Of a stretch of 64,000 nt of DNA, positions 1-9,536 are shown one piece after another; position 1 is the first letter of the stretch, and the number at the start of each line of letters is the position of its first letter. The stretch is from Paramesorhizobium leguminum (GTDB lineage: Bacteria; Pseudomonadota; Alphaproteobacteria; Rhizobiales; Rhizobiaceae): contig NZ_QJTF01000003.1 of assembly GCF_003217235.1 (NCBI RefSeq), forward strand, positions 62,001 through 126,000. Direction: 5' to 3'. The position numbers and the translations under genes were made by a program. The notes beneath the pieces were generated by a model, which searched no databases, was not told the DNA's origin, and was given only the letters and a program-made list of their open reading frames with translations.

Positions 1-189
1 AAGCAGTGAGCCCAGCCAGGGAGAGAGATATCAGAATGAAGCGGCCCGACAGCCTGATACGCTGTGACATGGTATCCTAATCCTCGTTATCCCTTGCCGA
101 AATGGCGGCCACAATCTTGGGTGTTGAATCGGTATCGTCAACCCGCGATACTATGTCAACAACAGGTATCGGAGGAAGAGGGGAACTTC

Positions 190-2034
190 ATGGCTGATAC
201 TGGGTATCGCAACGACGGAAACGCGAGCGATGAAAACGTGGGCCACCCCACCATTGATGATTATCTCATCAAGGATCCCGAGAGTTTCGCACTCAACCTC
301 GCCCGTATGATAGAACAGGCGGGAAAGGCTGCCGCCGCTTGGGCCGAGCCGCGCGAGAAAGGCCTGAAAAACGGGGATGCGGACGAACCGCTGACCGATA
401 TGGTAAGGACACTATCCCAATTTTTGGAATTTTGGCTCTCCAATCCGGCGCGGACGCTCGAGGCGCAGACCCGTCTCTTCTCCAGCTTTCTGTCGATCTG
501 GACAAACTCCATCCGCCGCATGGCGGGCGAGACGGTCGAACCGGTCGCCATACCGGAGCCTAAGGACAAGCGCTTTCGCGACGAAGATTGGGTGAAGAAC
601 CCGTTCTTCGATTTCCTCAAGCAAGCTTATCTCATCGCCGGCAAGTGGGCCGACGATCTCATCGAAAAGACGGACGGGCTGGACGACCACACAAAGCGCA
701 AAGCGGCCTTCTATGTGCGCCAGTTCGTGCATGCCGCCTCGCCTGCAAACTTCGTTTTCACAAATCCGGAACTGTTCAAGGAGACCGTCGCCGCCAGCGG
801 CATGAACCTCGTCAACGGAATGCGGATGCTGACCGAGGATATCATTGCCGGCAATGGCGACTTGCGGCTGCGCCAGGCTGACTATCGCCATTTCCGGCTG
901 GGAGAAACCGTGGCGACGACACCCGGCAAGGTGGTTGCGCGCAACGATCTGGTGGAAATCATCCAGTATGCGCCGGCAACGGAAGAGGTTTTCAAGCGCC
1001 CTCTCCTCATCTGCCCGCCATGGATCAATAAGTTCTACATCCTCGATTTGACGCCCGAAAAATCCTTCATCCGCTGGCTGGTCGCCCAGGGACACACGGT
1101 GTTCGTCATCTCCTGGGTCAACCCGGATGCGCGGCACGCGAAAAAAGGCTGGGAAGCCTATATCGAGGAAGGCATTCTTTTCGCTCTCGACACCATCGAG
1201 AAGCGAACCGGCGAGCGTAAAATCAATGCCATCGGCTATTGTGTCGGAGGCACCCTTCTCTGCGCCGCCCTCGCCCTCATAGTGAAACGGGGCGACGAGC
1301 GCGTCAAAACCGCAACCTTGCTCACGACCCAGGTGGATTTCGAACATGCGGGCGATTTGAAGATCTTTGTCGACGAAGAGCAAGTTCGCGCGCTGGAAGC
1401 GGCAATGGCGAAGGACGGCTATCTTGACGGAACAAAAATGCTAGGTGTTTTCAACATGTTGCGCTCAAGTGATCTCATCTGGCCTTATGTCGTTAACAAT
1501 TACATCAGGGGCAAGGAACCGGTGCCCTTCGATCTTCTCTATTGGAATGCCGACGCCACGCGCATGAGTGCAGCCAACCATTCCTTCTACCTTCGCAACT
1601 GCTATCTCGAAAATCGACTGTCACGCGGCGAGATGGTTCTGGGAGGCCAGGAAATTTCGCTGAGGGATGTCGGCGTTCCGGTCTACAGCCTCGCCGCCAG
1701 GGACGATCATATCGCACCTGCGCCTTCGGTCTTCGCCGGCAGCCGGTGTTTTGGCGGCGACGTCACCTATGTACTCGCAGGCTCAGGGCACATCGCCGGC
1801 GTCGTCAACCCGCCCGATAGGCGCAAATATCAATATTGGACCGGCGGCAAGCCGGAAGGCGCCTATGGCGACTGGCTGAATGATTCGCAGGAACATGCCG
1901 GATCATGGTGGCCGCATTGGCAGGAGTGGATAGAGACGCAAAGTAGGAAAAAAGCGGACGCTCGCCATTTCCAGCCCGGCGATCCTGATCTCATTGATGA
2001 CGCCCCGGGGGCCTACGTCCGGATGCGGATTTGA
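190..2034 (+). CDS. phaC: Class I poly(3-hydroxyalkanoate) synthase
   Basis: Polymerises (R)-3-hydroxyacyl-CoA into PHA granules in the cytoplasm. The 614-residue length suits class I PhaC. The lipase-box-like GYCVGG places the nucleophile at Cys351, and the other triad members are Asp506 (in DDHIAP) and His534 (in GSGHIAG). Their spacing matches the C319/D480/H508 triad known from Cupriavidus. The N-terminal PhaC domain precedes the alpha/beta-hydrolase core from about residue 270. The reading frame is open from 64, but ATG 190 is preceded by a strong GGAGGAAGAGG ribosome site, so I chose it. No phaA/phaB genes are adjacent. Confidence 0.95.
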   Translation: MADTGYRNDGNASDENVGHPTIDDYLIKDPESFALNLARMIEQAGKAAAAWAEPREKGLKNGDADEPLTDMVRTLSQFLEFWLSNPARTLEAQTRLFSSFLSIWTNSIRRMAGETVEPVAIPEPKDKRFRDEDWVKNPFFDFLKQAYLIAGKWADDLIEKTDGLDDHTKRKAAFYVRQFVHAASPANFVFTNPELFKETVAASGMNLVNGMRMLTEDIIAGNGDLRLRQADYRHFRLGETVATTPGKVVARNDLVEIIQYAPATEEVFKRPLLICPPWINKFYILDLTPEKSFIRWLVAQGHTVFVISWVNPDARHAKKGWEAYIEEGILFALDTIEKRTGERKINAIGYCVGGTLLCAALALIVKRGDERVKTATLLTTQVDFEHAGDLKIFVDEEQVRALEAAMAKDGYLDGTKMLGVFNMLRSSDLIWPYVVNNYIRGKEPVPFDLLYWNADATRMSAANHSFYLRNCYLENRLSRGEMVLGGQEISLRDVGVPVYSLAARDDHIAPAPSVFAGSRCFGGDVTYVLAGSGHIAGVVNPPDRRKYQYWTGGKPEGAYGDWLNDSQEHAGSWWPHWQEWIETQSRKKADARHFQPGDPDLIDDAPGAYVRMRI

Positions 2035-2201
2035 CCCCCTCAACAACCATCGGGCTACGGCAGGTTGCGATTTGGTTAAAAAATCATTATTAACCCCAAC
2101 TAGTTGCCTTTTGGGCAAGCATTAAATCCGGGAATCGATTCTGCTTCTCGGACCTTCGACAAGGGTTTTTGCCCTCAAAGACAACCCGTCCGGTTCGGTT
2201 C

Positions 2202-3329
2202 ATGCCGCTCCGGAATGAAAATCCGGGGGATGCGTTGAGCGGATTGAAAAAAAGCGCGGGGGCTGAAAAAGCTCGCTCCTTTGCATGGCTTGTCGCCATG
2301 CTAGCGGTTTCCGTTGCTGCCTGCACCGCCACCGGATCCAGTGTATCGCCCCAATTAGGCCCGCAGGGCGGTGGGCTCGTAGCCGAGACAATGGCAAGCG
2401 TGGTTGAAGGCGCGAAACAACAATCGCAACCCGCCTCAGCCGATACACCTCCCGCCCCGGAAGGCGGCACTGTCCTTGCGCTCGCCGCCGAGCCGGCAAA
2501 TCCGCCGGCAAATCCGAATGAAAAGAACGCGCTCCAGACCGCCGCGGCGGCGGCTCTACCAGCCGCAACCGCGAGCGCTATTCCCCTTCCCGCTCCCTCA
2601 CCTGCAAGCGCAGCCGCCGGGCAAAGCCAGAATGCGCAAGGCATCACGCAATTGCCGGCAAAAGGCGTTGAGATGGTCGCTTATACAGGCGCGCCGCGCC
2701 CGATGACCTTCGCCACCCCTGCGGTCGATACCGCAGCGGACGACTCGCTCATGCGCCTCTATGTCGATAATCCTTCGCGCAAGGTCGAGCGTGAAAAGCG
2801 GCTACAACCGAAGAAATCGGCGCGCGAACACAATTATACGCTGCCCGGCGTGCGGCAAGATCTCGGCTTCGAGATCAAGCGTCGCTCCAGCCTCGATGAT
2901 GACAGCGATATCGATGTGCACGAAGAGGACGGTTCGGCGGTAAGGCTCGCATCCGCGGGCGGCCTTGGCCGCCTTCTCCCGCGCGGGCTGGAGAAACAGC
3001 GCGCATCGGTCGATACCGCCTGCCTCAAGCCGCGCCTGGTCTCCATGCTCAAGACCATCGAAGGTCATTTCCGGCGTCCGGTCATCATCACCTCCGGCTA
3101 TCGCAGCCCCTCATACAATCGGCTTGTAAGAGGCGCGCGGCGCTCGCTGCATATGCTTTGCGAGGCGGCGGACATCCAGGTCGAAGGCGTCTCGAAGTTT
3201 GAGATTGCTCGCTTCGTTCGCGCCCTGCCCGGCCGCGGCGGCGTCGGCACCTATTGCACGACTGACTCCGTGCATGTGGACATCGGACCGGAGCGTGACT
3301 GGAACTGGCGTTGCGGGGCCAGACGTTAA
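2202..3329 (+). CDS. Exported M15-type (D-Ala-D-Ala carboxypeptidase-like) protein
   Basis: The N-terminus is a signal peptide ending in VSVAAC, a plausible lipobox. A long Ala/Pro-rich linker (about residues 35-165) follows, then a C-terminal domain with SLHMLCEAAD, close to the M15 zinc motif SxHxxGxAxD (Cys in place of Gly). A second His-Asp lies in SVHVDIG and a TSGYRS motif precedes it. The family (M15_3/YcbK-like) acts on or binds peptidoglycan in the periplasm. A TTG at 2169 could extend the start, but ATG 2202 gives a normal signal peptide. Substrate is not inferable. Confidence 0.8.
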   Translation: MPLRNENPGDALSGLKKSAGAEKARSFAWLVAMLAVSVAACTATGSSVSPQLGPQGGGLVAETMASVVEGAKQQSQPASADTPPAPEGGTVLALAAEPANPPANPNEKNALQTAAAAALPAATASAIPLPAPSPASAAAGQSQNAQGITQLPAKGVEMVAYTGAPRPMTFATPAVDTAADDSLMRLYVDNPSRKVEREKRLQPKKSAREHNYTLPGVRQDLGFEIKRRSSLDDDSDIDVHEEDGSAVRLASAGGLGRLLPRGLEKQRASVDTACLKPRLVSMLKTIEGHFRRPVIITSGYRSPSYNRLVRGARRSLHMLCEAADIQVEGVSKFEIARFVRALPGRGGVGTYCTTDSVHVDIGPERDWNWRCGARR

Positions 3330-3346
3330 GTCTGATCACCCCTGCG

Positions 3347-3610
3347 CTATTTCCCCCAAGCTGCGACGCTCGCCATTGGCGTCAGGTCTTCTGTCTCGGA
3401 TCGCAGGTGGCCGGTCAGTTTCTTTCGGTCGTCGTCACCAGGATTGCACTCCTGTTTAGTGCCTGGAATATAAAATTTTCCGTCAGGGGATGGGTTTGTT
3501 CCTCCATCGCACCCGGGTATTCCGTCGCCGGTTCTTCCAAGTCCGAAATTCACAAACATGGTTCCGGTGGCGAGAGTCGCCACCAAAACTGTCGCTGCAA
3601 GGGTCTTCAT
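3347..3610 (-). CDS. Small exported hypothetical protein
   Basis: 87 residues. The start ATG (3610) has an AGGAG site 7 bases upstream and gives a hydrophobic signal-peptide-like N-terminus (MKTLAATVLVATLATGTMF), then a short Gly/Asp-rich tail with two cysteines. A longer frame open to 3724 lacks this logic. It converges on the M15 gene. I do not recognise the family; the gene call rests on ribosome site and signal peptide only. Confidence 0.45.
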   Translation of the reverse strand: MKTLAATVLVATLATGTMFVNFGLGRTGDGIPGCDGGTNPSPDGKFYIPGTKQECNPGDDDRKKLTGHLRSETEDLTPMASVAAWGK

Positions 3611-3796
3611 TTCCAAACTCCTGATTAAGCGGAGCAAACCAACGCCGGATGCGGCGGAAGGTTGCGTCACTTCCGCGTTGCAGTGCCGTCGCCAAACGCC
3701 AACCCGTATTTTTTCGCGACCCATATTTTTTTACGAAATGTCATTTTAGCAGTTGCGGGAAAAAAACTTCGCCTCTATAAGCCCAATCACTCGCGG

Positions 3797-3872
3797 GCGC
3801 CCATCGTCTAGCGGTCTAGGACGCCGCCCTTTCACGGCGGAAACAGGGGTTCGATTCCCCTTGGGCGTACCA
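3797..3872 (+). tRNA. tRNA-Glu(TTC)
   Basis: A 76-nt cloverleaf: acceptor GCGCCCA pairs with TGGGCGT (one G-T), D-arm, anticodon stem CCGCC/GGCGG around loop CTTTCAC (anticodon TTC), T-loop TTCGATT, and an encoded CCA. Confidence 0.97.
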
Positions 3873-3966
3873 ATCTTTTCAGGCGCTTACGCCCGCGAGT
3901 TCCATTTCTTCCTTATATACGCAGCAAGAAGTATACCGCGTTTCGCGGGCATGGTAATTGCTGTTC

Positions 3967-4686
3967 ATGCAGTTTACTTTACCCATGGTCTCCGGGCGGC
4001 TCGAACGCCGTTACAAGCGCTTCCTCGCCGATGTCACGCTCGATGACGGGCGTTTCATAACCGCATCCGTACCGAACACCGGCTCGATGCTGGGACTGAG
4101 CGCGCCCGGCTCCCGCGTCTGGCTCAGCGTGTCGGACGGGTTGAAACGCAAATATGCCCACACGCTGCAGATCGTCGAAGCGGACGGAACACTGGTCGGC
4201 ATCAATACGGGCCTGCCCAACAGGTTAGCCGAAGAGGCGATCCTATCAGGGCTCCTGCCTTCGCTGGCAGGGTTTGCAAATCTCAAGCGCGAGCAGAAAT
4301 ATGGGAAGAACTCCCGCATCGACATTCTGCTCACCGATCCTGCCCGGCCCGTAACCTATGTGGAGGTGAAGAACGTGCATTTCATGCGCACGCCCGGCCT
4401 CGCCGAATTTCCCGATACGGTGACGGCGCGCGGCGCGAAACATCTGGACGAACTGGGCGACATGGTGGAAGCTGGACACCGCGGTGTTATGCTGTTCGTC
4501 ATACAGCGCAACGATTGCGCCAGTTTCCGCGTTTGCCGTGATCTTGATCCGGTTTATGTCAAGGCATTCGAACGGGCGCATACACGCGGGGTTGAGGCTT
4601 ATGCGATTCGATGCCAAATAACGCCGGAGGGCATCCTTGCCGATAGCGCGGTGCCGATCGATGGAACGGATATGAAAGCTGACTGA
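3967..4686 (+). CDS. sfsA: SfsA family DNA-binding/nuclease-like protein
   Basis: 239 residues, the normal size for SfsA (sugar fermentation stimulation protein). The typical N-terminal [14 protein letters not shown] and NTGSM motifs are present, as is a PDDEXK-like core (RIDILL ... EVKN) in the middle. ATG 3967 gives the canonical start; a TTG at 3958 is less likely. The stop overlaps the map start (TGATG), so translation is probably coupled. The family's molecular role is still unclear. Confidence 0.92.
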   Translation: MQFTLPMVSGRLERRYKRFLADVTLDDGRFITASVPNTGSMLGLSAPGSRVWLSVSDGLKRKYAHTLQIVEADGTLVGINTGLPNRLAEEAILSGLLPSLAGFANLKREQKYGKNSRIDILLTDPARPVTYVEVKNVHFMRTPGLAEFPDTVTARGAKHLDELGDMVEAGHRGVMLFVIQRNDCASFRVCRDLDPVYVKAFERAHTRGVEAYAIRCQITPEGILADSAVPIDGTDMKAD

Positions 4687-5513
4687 TGGTTACCTATATC
4701 GACGCTGCCGCAAGCGCGCCTCTGAAAAACACCGGCCAGATCCGTCTTTATGACGCGGAGGCCTTCGAAGGCATGCGCAAGGCCTCTCAATTGACGGCGC
4801 GCTGTCTCGATGAGCTTAACGCAATCGTCCGCCCCGGACTGCCGACGAATGAGATCGACCGTTTCGTCTTTGAGTTCGGCGCGGATCACGGCGCGGTTCC
4901 CGCCACGCTCAACTATCGCGGCTTTACCAAATCCACCTGCACCTCGATCAACCATGTCGTCTGCCACGGCATCCCCGACGACAAGCCGCTGCGCGAGGGC
5001 GATATCGTCAATATCGACGTGACCTATCTTCTCGACGGTTGGCATGGCGATTCGAGCCGCATGTACCCCGTGGGCGAAATCAAGCGCGCCGCCGAGCGCC
5101 TGCTTGAAGTGACGCATGAATCGCTGATGCGCGGCATCGCCGCCGTCCGGCCCGGCGCGCGTACCGGCGCCATCGGCGCGGCCATCCAGGCTTACGCCGA
5201 AGCAGAGCGCTGCTCCGTCGTGCGCGATTTCTGCGGCCATGGCGTGGGCAGGATCTTCCACGATGCGCCGAACATCTTGCACTATGGCTCACTGAGCGAA
5301 GGCGTGGAAATGCGCGAAGGCATGATCTTCACGATCGAGCCGATGATCAATCTGGGCAAGCCGCATGTCAAAGTCCTTTCGGACGGATGGACCGCAGTTA
5401 CCCGTGACCGCTCGCTTTCCGCGCAATATGAGCACTCGATCGGCGTAACGAAGGACGGATGCGAGATTTTCACCGCCTCGCCCGCTGGAATATTCGGCCC
5501 GAAGCCTGTTTAA
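4686..5513 (+). CDS. map: Methionine aminopeptidase, type I
   Basis: Removes the N-terminal Met from nascent proteins. All five metal ligands are visible: Asp111, Asp122, His185, Glu218 and Glu249, with His94 in VCHGIP near the active site. Length (275) fits type I enzymes with a short N-terminal extension. It overlaps sfsA by one base, and radC follows 95 bases later. The sfsA-map-radC order is common in Rhizobiales. Confidence 0.97.
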   Translation: MVTYIDAAASAPLKNTGQIRLYDAEAFEGMRKASQLTARCLDELNAIVRPGLPTNEIDRFVFEFGADHGAVPATLNYRGFTKSTCTSINHVVCHGIPDDKPLREGDIVNIDVTYLLDGWHGDSSRMYPVGEIKRAAERLLEVTHESLMRGIAAVRPGARTGAIGAAIQAYAEAERCSVVRDFCGHGVGRIFHDAPNILHYGSLSEGVEMREGMIFTIEPMINLGKPHVKVLSDGWTAVTRDRSLSAQYEHSIGVTKDGCEIFTASPAGIFGPKPV

Positions 5514-5608
5514 GTGCAGGAAAGGAGTTGACCACCTCCAAGCTTATTTGGCTTATTCTCAAATACGTATAGATCCAGCTGTTCATTTTCTTCGGGGGGC
5601 GACAACGA

Positions 5609-6352
5609 ATGGCGGGCGATAAAGATCGCAAGCAAGGCTTTCACGAGGAAAGCACGCCGGCCAAATTCGAAGAGAGCGCCCGTCCGCATTATCAGGGGCA
5701 TCGCGAGCGGCTGCGGCAGCGCTTTCGCGAAAATGGCGGCCATGCGCTTGCTGAATACGAATTGCTTGAACTCCTGCTGTTTCGGTCTGTTCCCCGCGCG
5801 GATACCAAACCGCTCGCCAAGGCGCTGCTCGCCCGGTTCGGCTCGTTTGGCGAAGTTCTCGGCGCGCCGGAGCGCCTTCTGGTGGAGGTGCCGGGCTGCG
5901 GGCCGTCGATCGCGACCGACCTGAAGATTATCGCCGCCGCCGCGCAGGCCATGGGCAAGAGCGTTATTAAAGGACGCGAAGTGCTCGCCTCCTGGAGCAA
6001 GGTTATCGAATATTGCACCGCGGCCATGGCCTATGAGGATCGCGAACAGTTTCGCATCCTCTTTCTCGATAAAAAGAACGGGTTGATCGCCGACGAAGTG
6101 CAACAGGTCGGCACGGTCGACCATACGCCTGTCTATCCCCGGGAAATCATGCGCCGGGCGCTGGAACTTTCAGCTTCCGCCATTATTCTTGTCCACAATC
6201 ACCCATCGGGCGACCCCACCCCGTCGCGCGCCGATATCAGCATGACGAAAACGATCATCGATATCGCCAAATCCCTCAGCATCGCCGTTCATGATCACAT
6301 CATCATCGGAAAGAACGGCCACACAAGTTTCAAGGCGCTGGATTTGCTATAG
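5609..6352 (+). CDS. radC: RadC family JAB-domain protein
   Basis: 247 residues. A helix-hairpin-helix-like segment ([12 protein letters not shown], about residues 94-105) precedes a JAB/MPN metalloprotease-like domain with the JAMM motif His196-x-His198-x7-Ser206-x2-Asp209. Historically linked to DNA repair; the actual biochemical role is unproven. Chromosomal copy, unrelated to the prophage, but a useful internal comparison for the JAB-like motif at 33,772-35,439. Confidence 0.93.
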   Translation: MAGDKDRKQGFHEESTPAKFEESARPHYQGHRERLRQRFRENGGHALAEYELLELLLFRSVPRADTKPLAKALLARFGSFGEVLGAPERLLVEVPGCGPSIATDLKIIAAAAQAMGKSVIKGREVLASWSKVIEYCTAAMAYEDREQFRILFLDKKNGLIADEVQQVGTVDHTPVYPREIMRRALELSASAIILVHNHPSGDPTPSRADISMTKTIIDIAKSLSIAVHDHIIIGKNGHTSFKALDLL

Positions 6353-6364
6353 GTGCCGAGCAGC

Positions 6365-6514
6365 CTAATTCCGGGGATTGCACGGCAATTCGAATGCGCA
6401 GCGATTGTTCGCGTTCAAGGAAACGAATTTTTCCGTGTCACTGCTTACCAGCGCGGCAAACCCCGCCGCGAACGCGGCAAATATCAGGCATACGACAGTA
6501 AGTCGGATTACCAT
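6365..6514 (-). CDS. Possible small membrane peptide
   Basis: 49 residues with one hydrophobic segment near the N-terminus (RLTVVCLIFAAFAAGFAALV). GAGGAC lies about 7 bases before ATG 6514. It sits in the 289-base space between radC and the ABC ATPase, antisense to both. No family recognised; it may be a chance frame. Confidence 0.28.
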   Translation of the reverse strand: MVIRLTVVCLIFAAFAAGFAALVSSDTEKFVSLNANNRCAFELPCNPRN

Positions 6515-6641
6515 CAGGCTTGTCCTCAAATTCGCCTGCTCCTCCAACAATTCTCCAACTATGATCTTAACATCAAGTTCCAGAATATGTTAACGAACCA
6601 CCGTTCTCTTCTTTAATAGTTAACCAGTAAATGAGCTGAGC

Positions 6642-7478
6642 ATGAGCTTTCTTAGTCCCCGATCCACGATGGCCGCGTCCGGACAGTCGGCGGGAATCGC
6701 TCCGGACATTCTCTACGAGCTCGATGCCGTTTCCTTCGCCATTGCGGAGCGGCAACTCCTGCACCCGCTCACCCTCACTCTTCCGGCGCGTCGCGTCATC
6801 GGGCTGATCGGTCACAACGGCTCGGGAAAATCCACGCTCATCAAGCTTCTCGCTCGCCAGCAACAGCCGGCCAGCGGCGAGGTGCGCTTCGAGGGCACCG
6901 CGTTGGACAAATGGAATGACAGGCAATTCGCCCGCAAGGTCGCCTATCTGCCGCAGCACACGCCGCCCGCCTCGGGAATGCTGGTGAAGGAGCTTGTCGC
7001 GCTTGGCCGCTATCCCTGGCATGGGGCGCTTGGGCGCTTCAGCCAGATTGACCGCGAGAAAGTCGACGAGGCGATAGAATTGACCGATATCGCGCCCTTC
7101 GCCGATCGTCTGGTAGACACGCTTTCCGGTGGCGAGCGCCAGCGCGTCTGGCTCGCCATGCTTGTGGCGCAGGATGCGCAATGCCTGCTGCTCGACGAGC
7201 CGATATCGGCCCTTGATGTCGCGCATCAGATGGAAGTTCTTTCCCTCGTGCATCGCTTGAGCAAGGCCAAGGGTATCGGCGTCCTGGTGGTGCTTCACGA
7301 CATCAACATGGCCGCGCGCTTTTGCGATGAGCTGGTCGCGCTTCATACCGGTCGCCTGATCGCGCGCGGCACCCCCCAGGAAATCATGGTCGCGCAAGAG
7401 CTTCAGCGCATTTACGGAATTCCCATGGACGTGATTCCGCACCCGGATTCAGGCATTCCCGTCAGCTTCGTGAAATAG
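6642..7478 (+). CDS. ABC transporter ATP-binding protein, iron-siderophore type
   Basis: Walker A GHNGSGKST (57-65), Q-loop Gln105, signature LSGGERQ (161-167), Walker B CLLLDEP and an H-loop His further on. The FecE/FhuC subfamily is suggested by the length and by HTPPASGMLVKELVALGRYPWH. It would energise uptake of a ferric siderophore or similar chelate. No permease or binding protein lies within this window, so the ATPase is orphaned here and must work with distant subunits. Start ATG 6642 is assumed; internal ATG 6669 is possible. Confidence 0.88.
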   Translation: MSFLSPRSTMAASGQSAGIAPDILYELDAVSFAIAERQLLHPLTLTLPARRVIGLIGHNGSGKSTLIKLLARQQQPASGEVRFEGTALDKWNDRQFARKVAYLPQHTPPASGMLVKELVALGRYPWHGALGRFSQIDREKVDEAIELTDIAPFADRLVDTLSGGERQRVWLAMLVAQDAQCLLLDEPISALDVAHQMEVLSLVHRLSKAKGIGVLVVLHDINMAARFCDELVALHTGRLIARGTPQEIMVAQELQRIYGIPMDVIPHPDSGIPVSFVK

Positions 7479-7656
7479 CTGGAAGTTGTCAGCTGCCGCA
7501 GGCGACATTGCGGCACGGGCAGCCTTGCAGTAACATTTTCTTCACCCTAAAGTTGCATAATTTATTGAATTACGCGTTATGCGTGATATACCTCTTTACG
7601 CTTTTTAGCAAACCCAACCAAATTATTAAAATGCACTTCATTGCAGAGGAAGAATT

Positions 7657-9423
7657 ATGCCTATTCCATCATCTTATGCCAGGCTAGCCTGGGCATTGCC
7701 GCTCGTATGCGTGGCGGCGGCTCCAGCGGTTGCGCAGACCACGACCTCAACGAGCCTTTTCGCCTCGCCGAATCCGGTGCAGGCTGGCGGGAAAATAACC
7801 CTGACCGCCGCGGTTACCGCCAATCTGGGCGGCATCAAAGTCAGCGCCGGAACGGTGGATTTCTGTCGCGTCGATGTCACTGGTTCGACGCAATGCTCTC
7901 CGACCGACCGCATCGGCTCTGCCCAGGTCATAAATGGCCAGGCGTCACTTGTCACCATCCCTTATATCGGCCAACCGAGATATGTGGCGCGCTATAGAGG
8001 TACGAAGCAATATAGCGCCAGTATCTCGCAGTACCAGGTTACCGTTAATGGTTCTTTTCCCACCCAAACCTCAATCGGTACGCCCACGGGTTCCGGCCCA
8101 TACACGTTGCCCGTGACGGTGACCGGCATCACGCAGTCCACGACAACATACCCGACCGGGCAGATCAGCATTATCGATACGAGCAACAACAATAACGTAC
8201 TTGCCACTGCCCTGCTTACAAAAGGGCAGTACGGGATTCAGTCGAATCAGCAAATCTATCCCGTCGGCACATTGCCCAATTCACTCGTCGCGAGCGATTT
8301 CAATCGCGACGGCGTCACCGATTTCGCCACGACAAATAAAACCTCCAACAATATTACTGCCTATTTCTCCCAGGCTGGAGGAACCTTCTTCCAGCAGACA
8401 TACAACACCCTCTCGAGTCCCTACCCAATTGCATCAGCGGATTTCAATAATGACGGCTACATCGACCTTGCCGTCGGCGCTCCCGGAAAAATCGCCGTTC
8501 ATATCGGATTTGGGAGCGGCTTCCAGTCAGGCCCAGTCAGTGTGGGAGCTTCCGACTTCGCGGCAATGGCGCCTGGCGACTTCAACCTGGACGGAAACAT
8601 TGACCTCGCTGTCGTCAGTTCAACCGCGCCGGAAATTTACCTCGGCGATGGAACGGGCAAATTCACGGCGGTCTACCCCTCGATACCGGGCAACGACACA
8701 AGTGAATTTGCCGCCAGCATCGATGTCGGTGACTTCAACAAAGACAATCATCTCGATGTCATCGTACCTGGCGGCACTGCGGGAAATGTCTGGATCCTCT
8801 TCGGCCGAGGCGATGGCAACCTCGACGCCTCTAGAATTGTGATCGGCGGCACCACGGAGACGGTAGCCGTGGCGGACTTCGATCTGGATGGTAACCTCGA
8901 CTTCGTGGCAGGTGTAAAAGGCACGAATGGCGAAGGAGGGGCGGTCATTTGGCAGGGGAACGGTGGTGTGTTCCAACACCGGGAGACCCTGCCCATAGCC
9001 AACGGACGGAACGTCTCGGTCACGGTAGGCGATTTCAACGCTGATGGATGGGCCGATATCGGCGAAACCGATTATTCGGCGGATGCAGGCGGTTCTCCCA
9101 GCCAGGCGCAGATTTTCCTTGCTACCGGACAGCCATGGGGTTTCAAGCCGCCTTTCACCTTCGCGCCGGGCCTGTGGCCACGCTCTCCGGTGGTTGGCGA
9201 TTTCAACGGCGACGGCTTCAGCGACCTCGCCATTGCCAATGCGCATAGCAACAACGTAACGGTAGCCACCGTCCAGCCCACCATCACGGCGAAAGCGACG
9301 GCGTCCGTTCCCGTACCGGCCGGCGCCGGCACGCACAATGTCCTGGCGCGCTATCCCGGCGACTCGCGGTTTGCGGCTAGCGAGTCCAGCACGATACCCC
9401 TCACCGGCAAAACGCAGCCCTGA
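7657..9423 (+). CDS. Exported FG-GAP/VCBS-repeat protein with Ig-like domain
   Basis: 588 residues. A signal peptide (about 1-27, ending AVAQ) is followed by an Ig-like segment of the Big_3 type (about 28-190). At least seven FG-GAP blades follow, each with a calcium-loop-like DFNxDGxxD (for example DFNRDGVTD, DFNNDGYID, DFNGDGFSD). A short second Ig-like strand region (GAGTHNVLARYPGD) ends the protein. Such proteins are surface or secreted adhesin/lectin-like beta-propellers. GAGGAAGA precedes the ATG. No secretion genes are adjacent. Confidence 0.85.
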   Translation: MPIPSSYARLAWALPLVCVAAAPAVAQTTTSTSLFASPNPVQAGGKITLTAAVTANLGGIKVSAGTVDFCRVDVTGSTQCSPTDRIGSAQVINGQASLVTIPYIGQPRYVARYRGTKQYSASISQYQVTVNGSFPTQTSIGTPTGSGPYTLPVTVTGITQSTTTYPTGQISIIDTSNNNNVLATALLTKGQYGIQSNQQIYPVGTLPNSLVASDFNRDGVTDFATTNKTSNNITAYFSQAGGTFFQQTYNTLSSPYPIASADFNNDGYIDLAVGAPGKIAVHIGFGSGFQSGPVSVGASDFAAMAPGDFNLDGNIDLAVVSSTAPEIYLGDGTGKFTAVYPSIPGNDTSEFAASIDVGDFNKDNHLDVIVPGGTAGNVWILFGRGDGNLDASRIVIGGTTETVAVADFDLDGNLDFVAGVKGTNGEGGAVIWQGNGGVFQHRETLPIANGRNVSVTVGDFNADGWADIGETDYSADAGGSPSQAQIFLATGQPWGFKPPFTFAPGLWPRSPVVGDFNGDGFSDLAIANAHSNNVTVATVQPTITAKATASVPVPAGAGTHNVLARYPGDSRFAASESSTIPLTGKTQP

Positions 9424-9536
9424 CGATCGTGCAGAGACCATGGCGGCGGGCTTCATGCCCGCCGCCTCATATCATTCAACACGAAGTTGTTATCATCCCT
9501 TACGGCACGTTCTGTTATCTTATATCACCGCTGGAT

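Noticed and set aside
412-1383. Long minus-strand frame (323 codons) inside phaC
   Set aside because: It is an antisense frame produced by high GC; the plus strand encodes a clear PhaC with complete catalytic triad.
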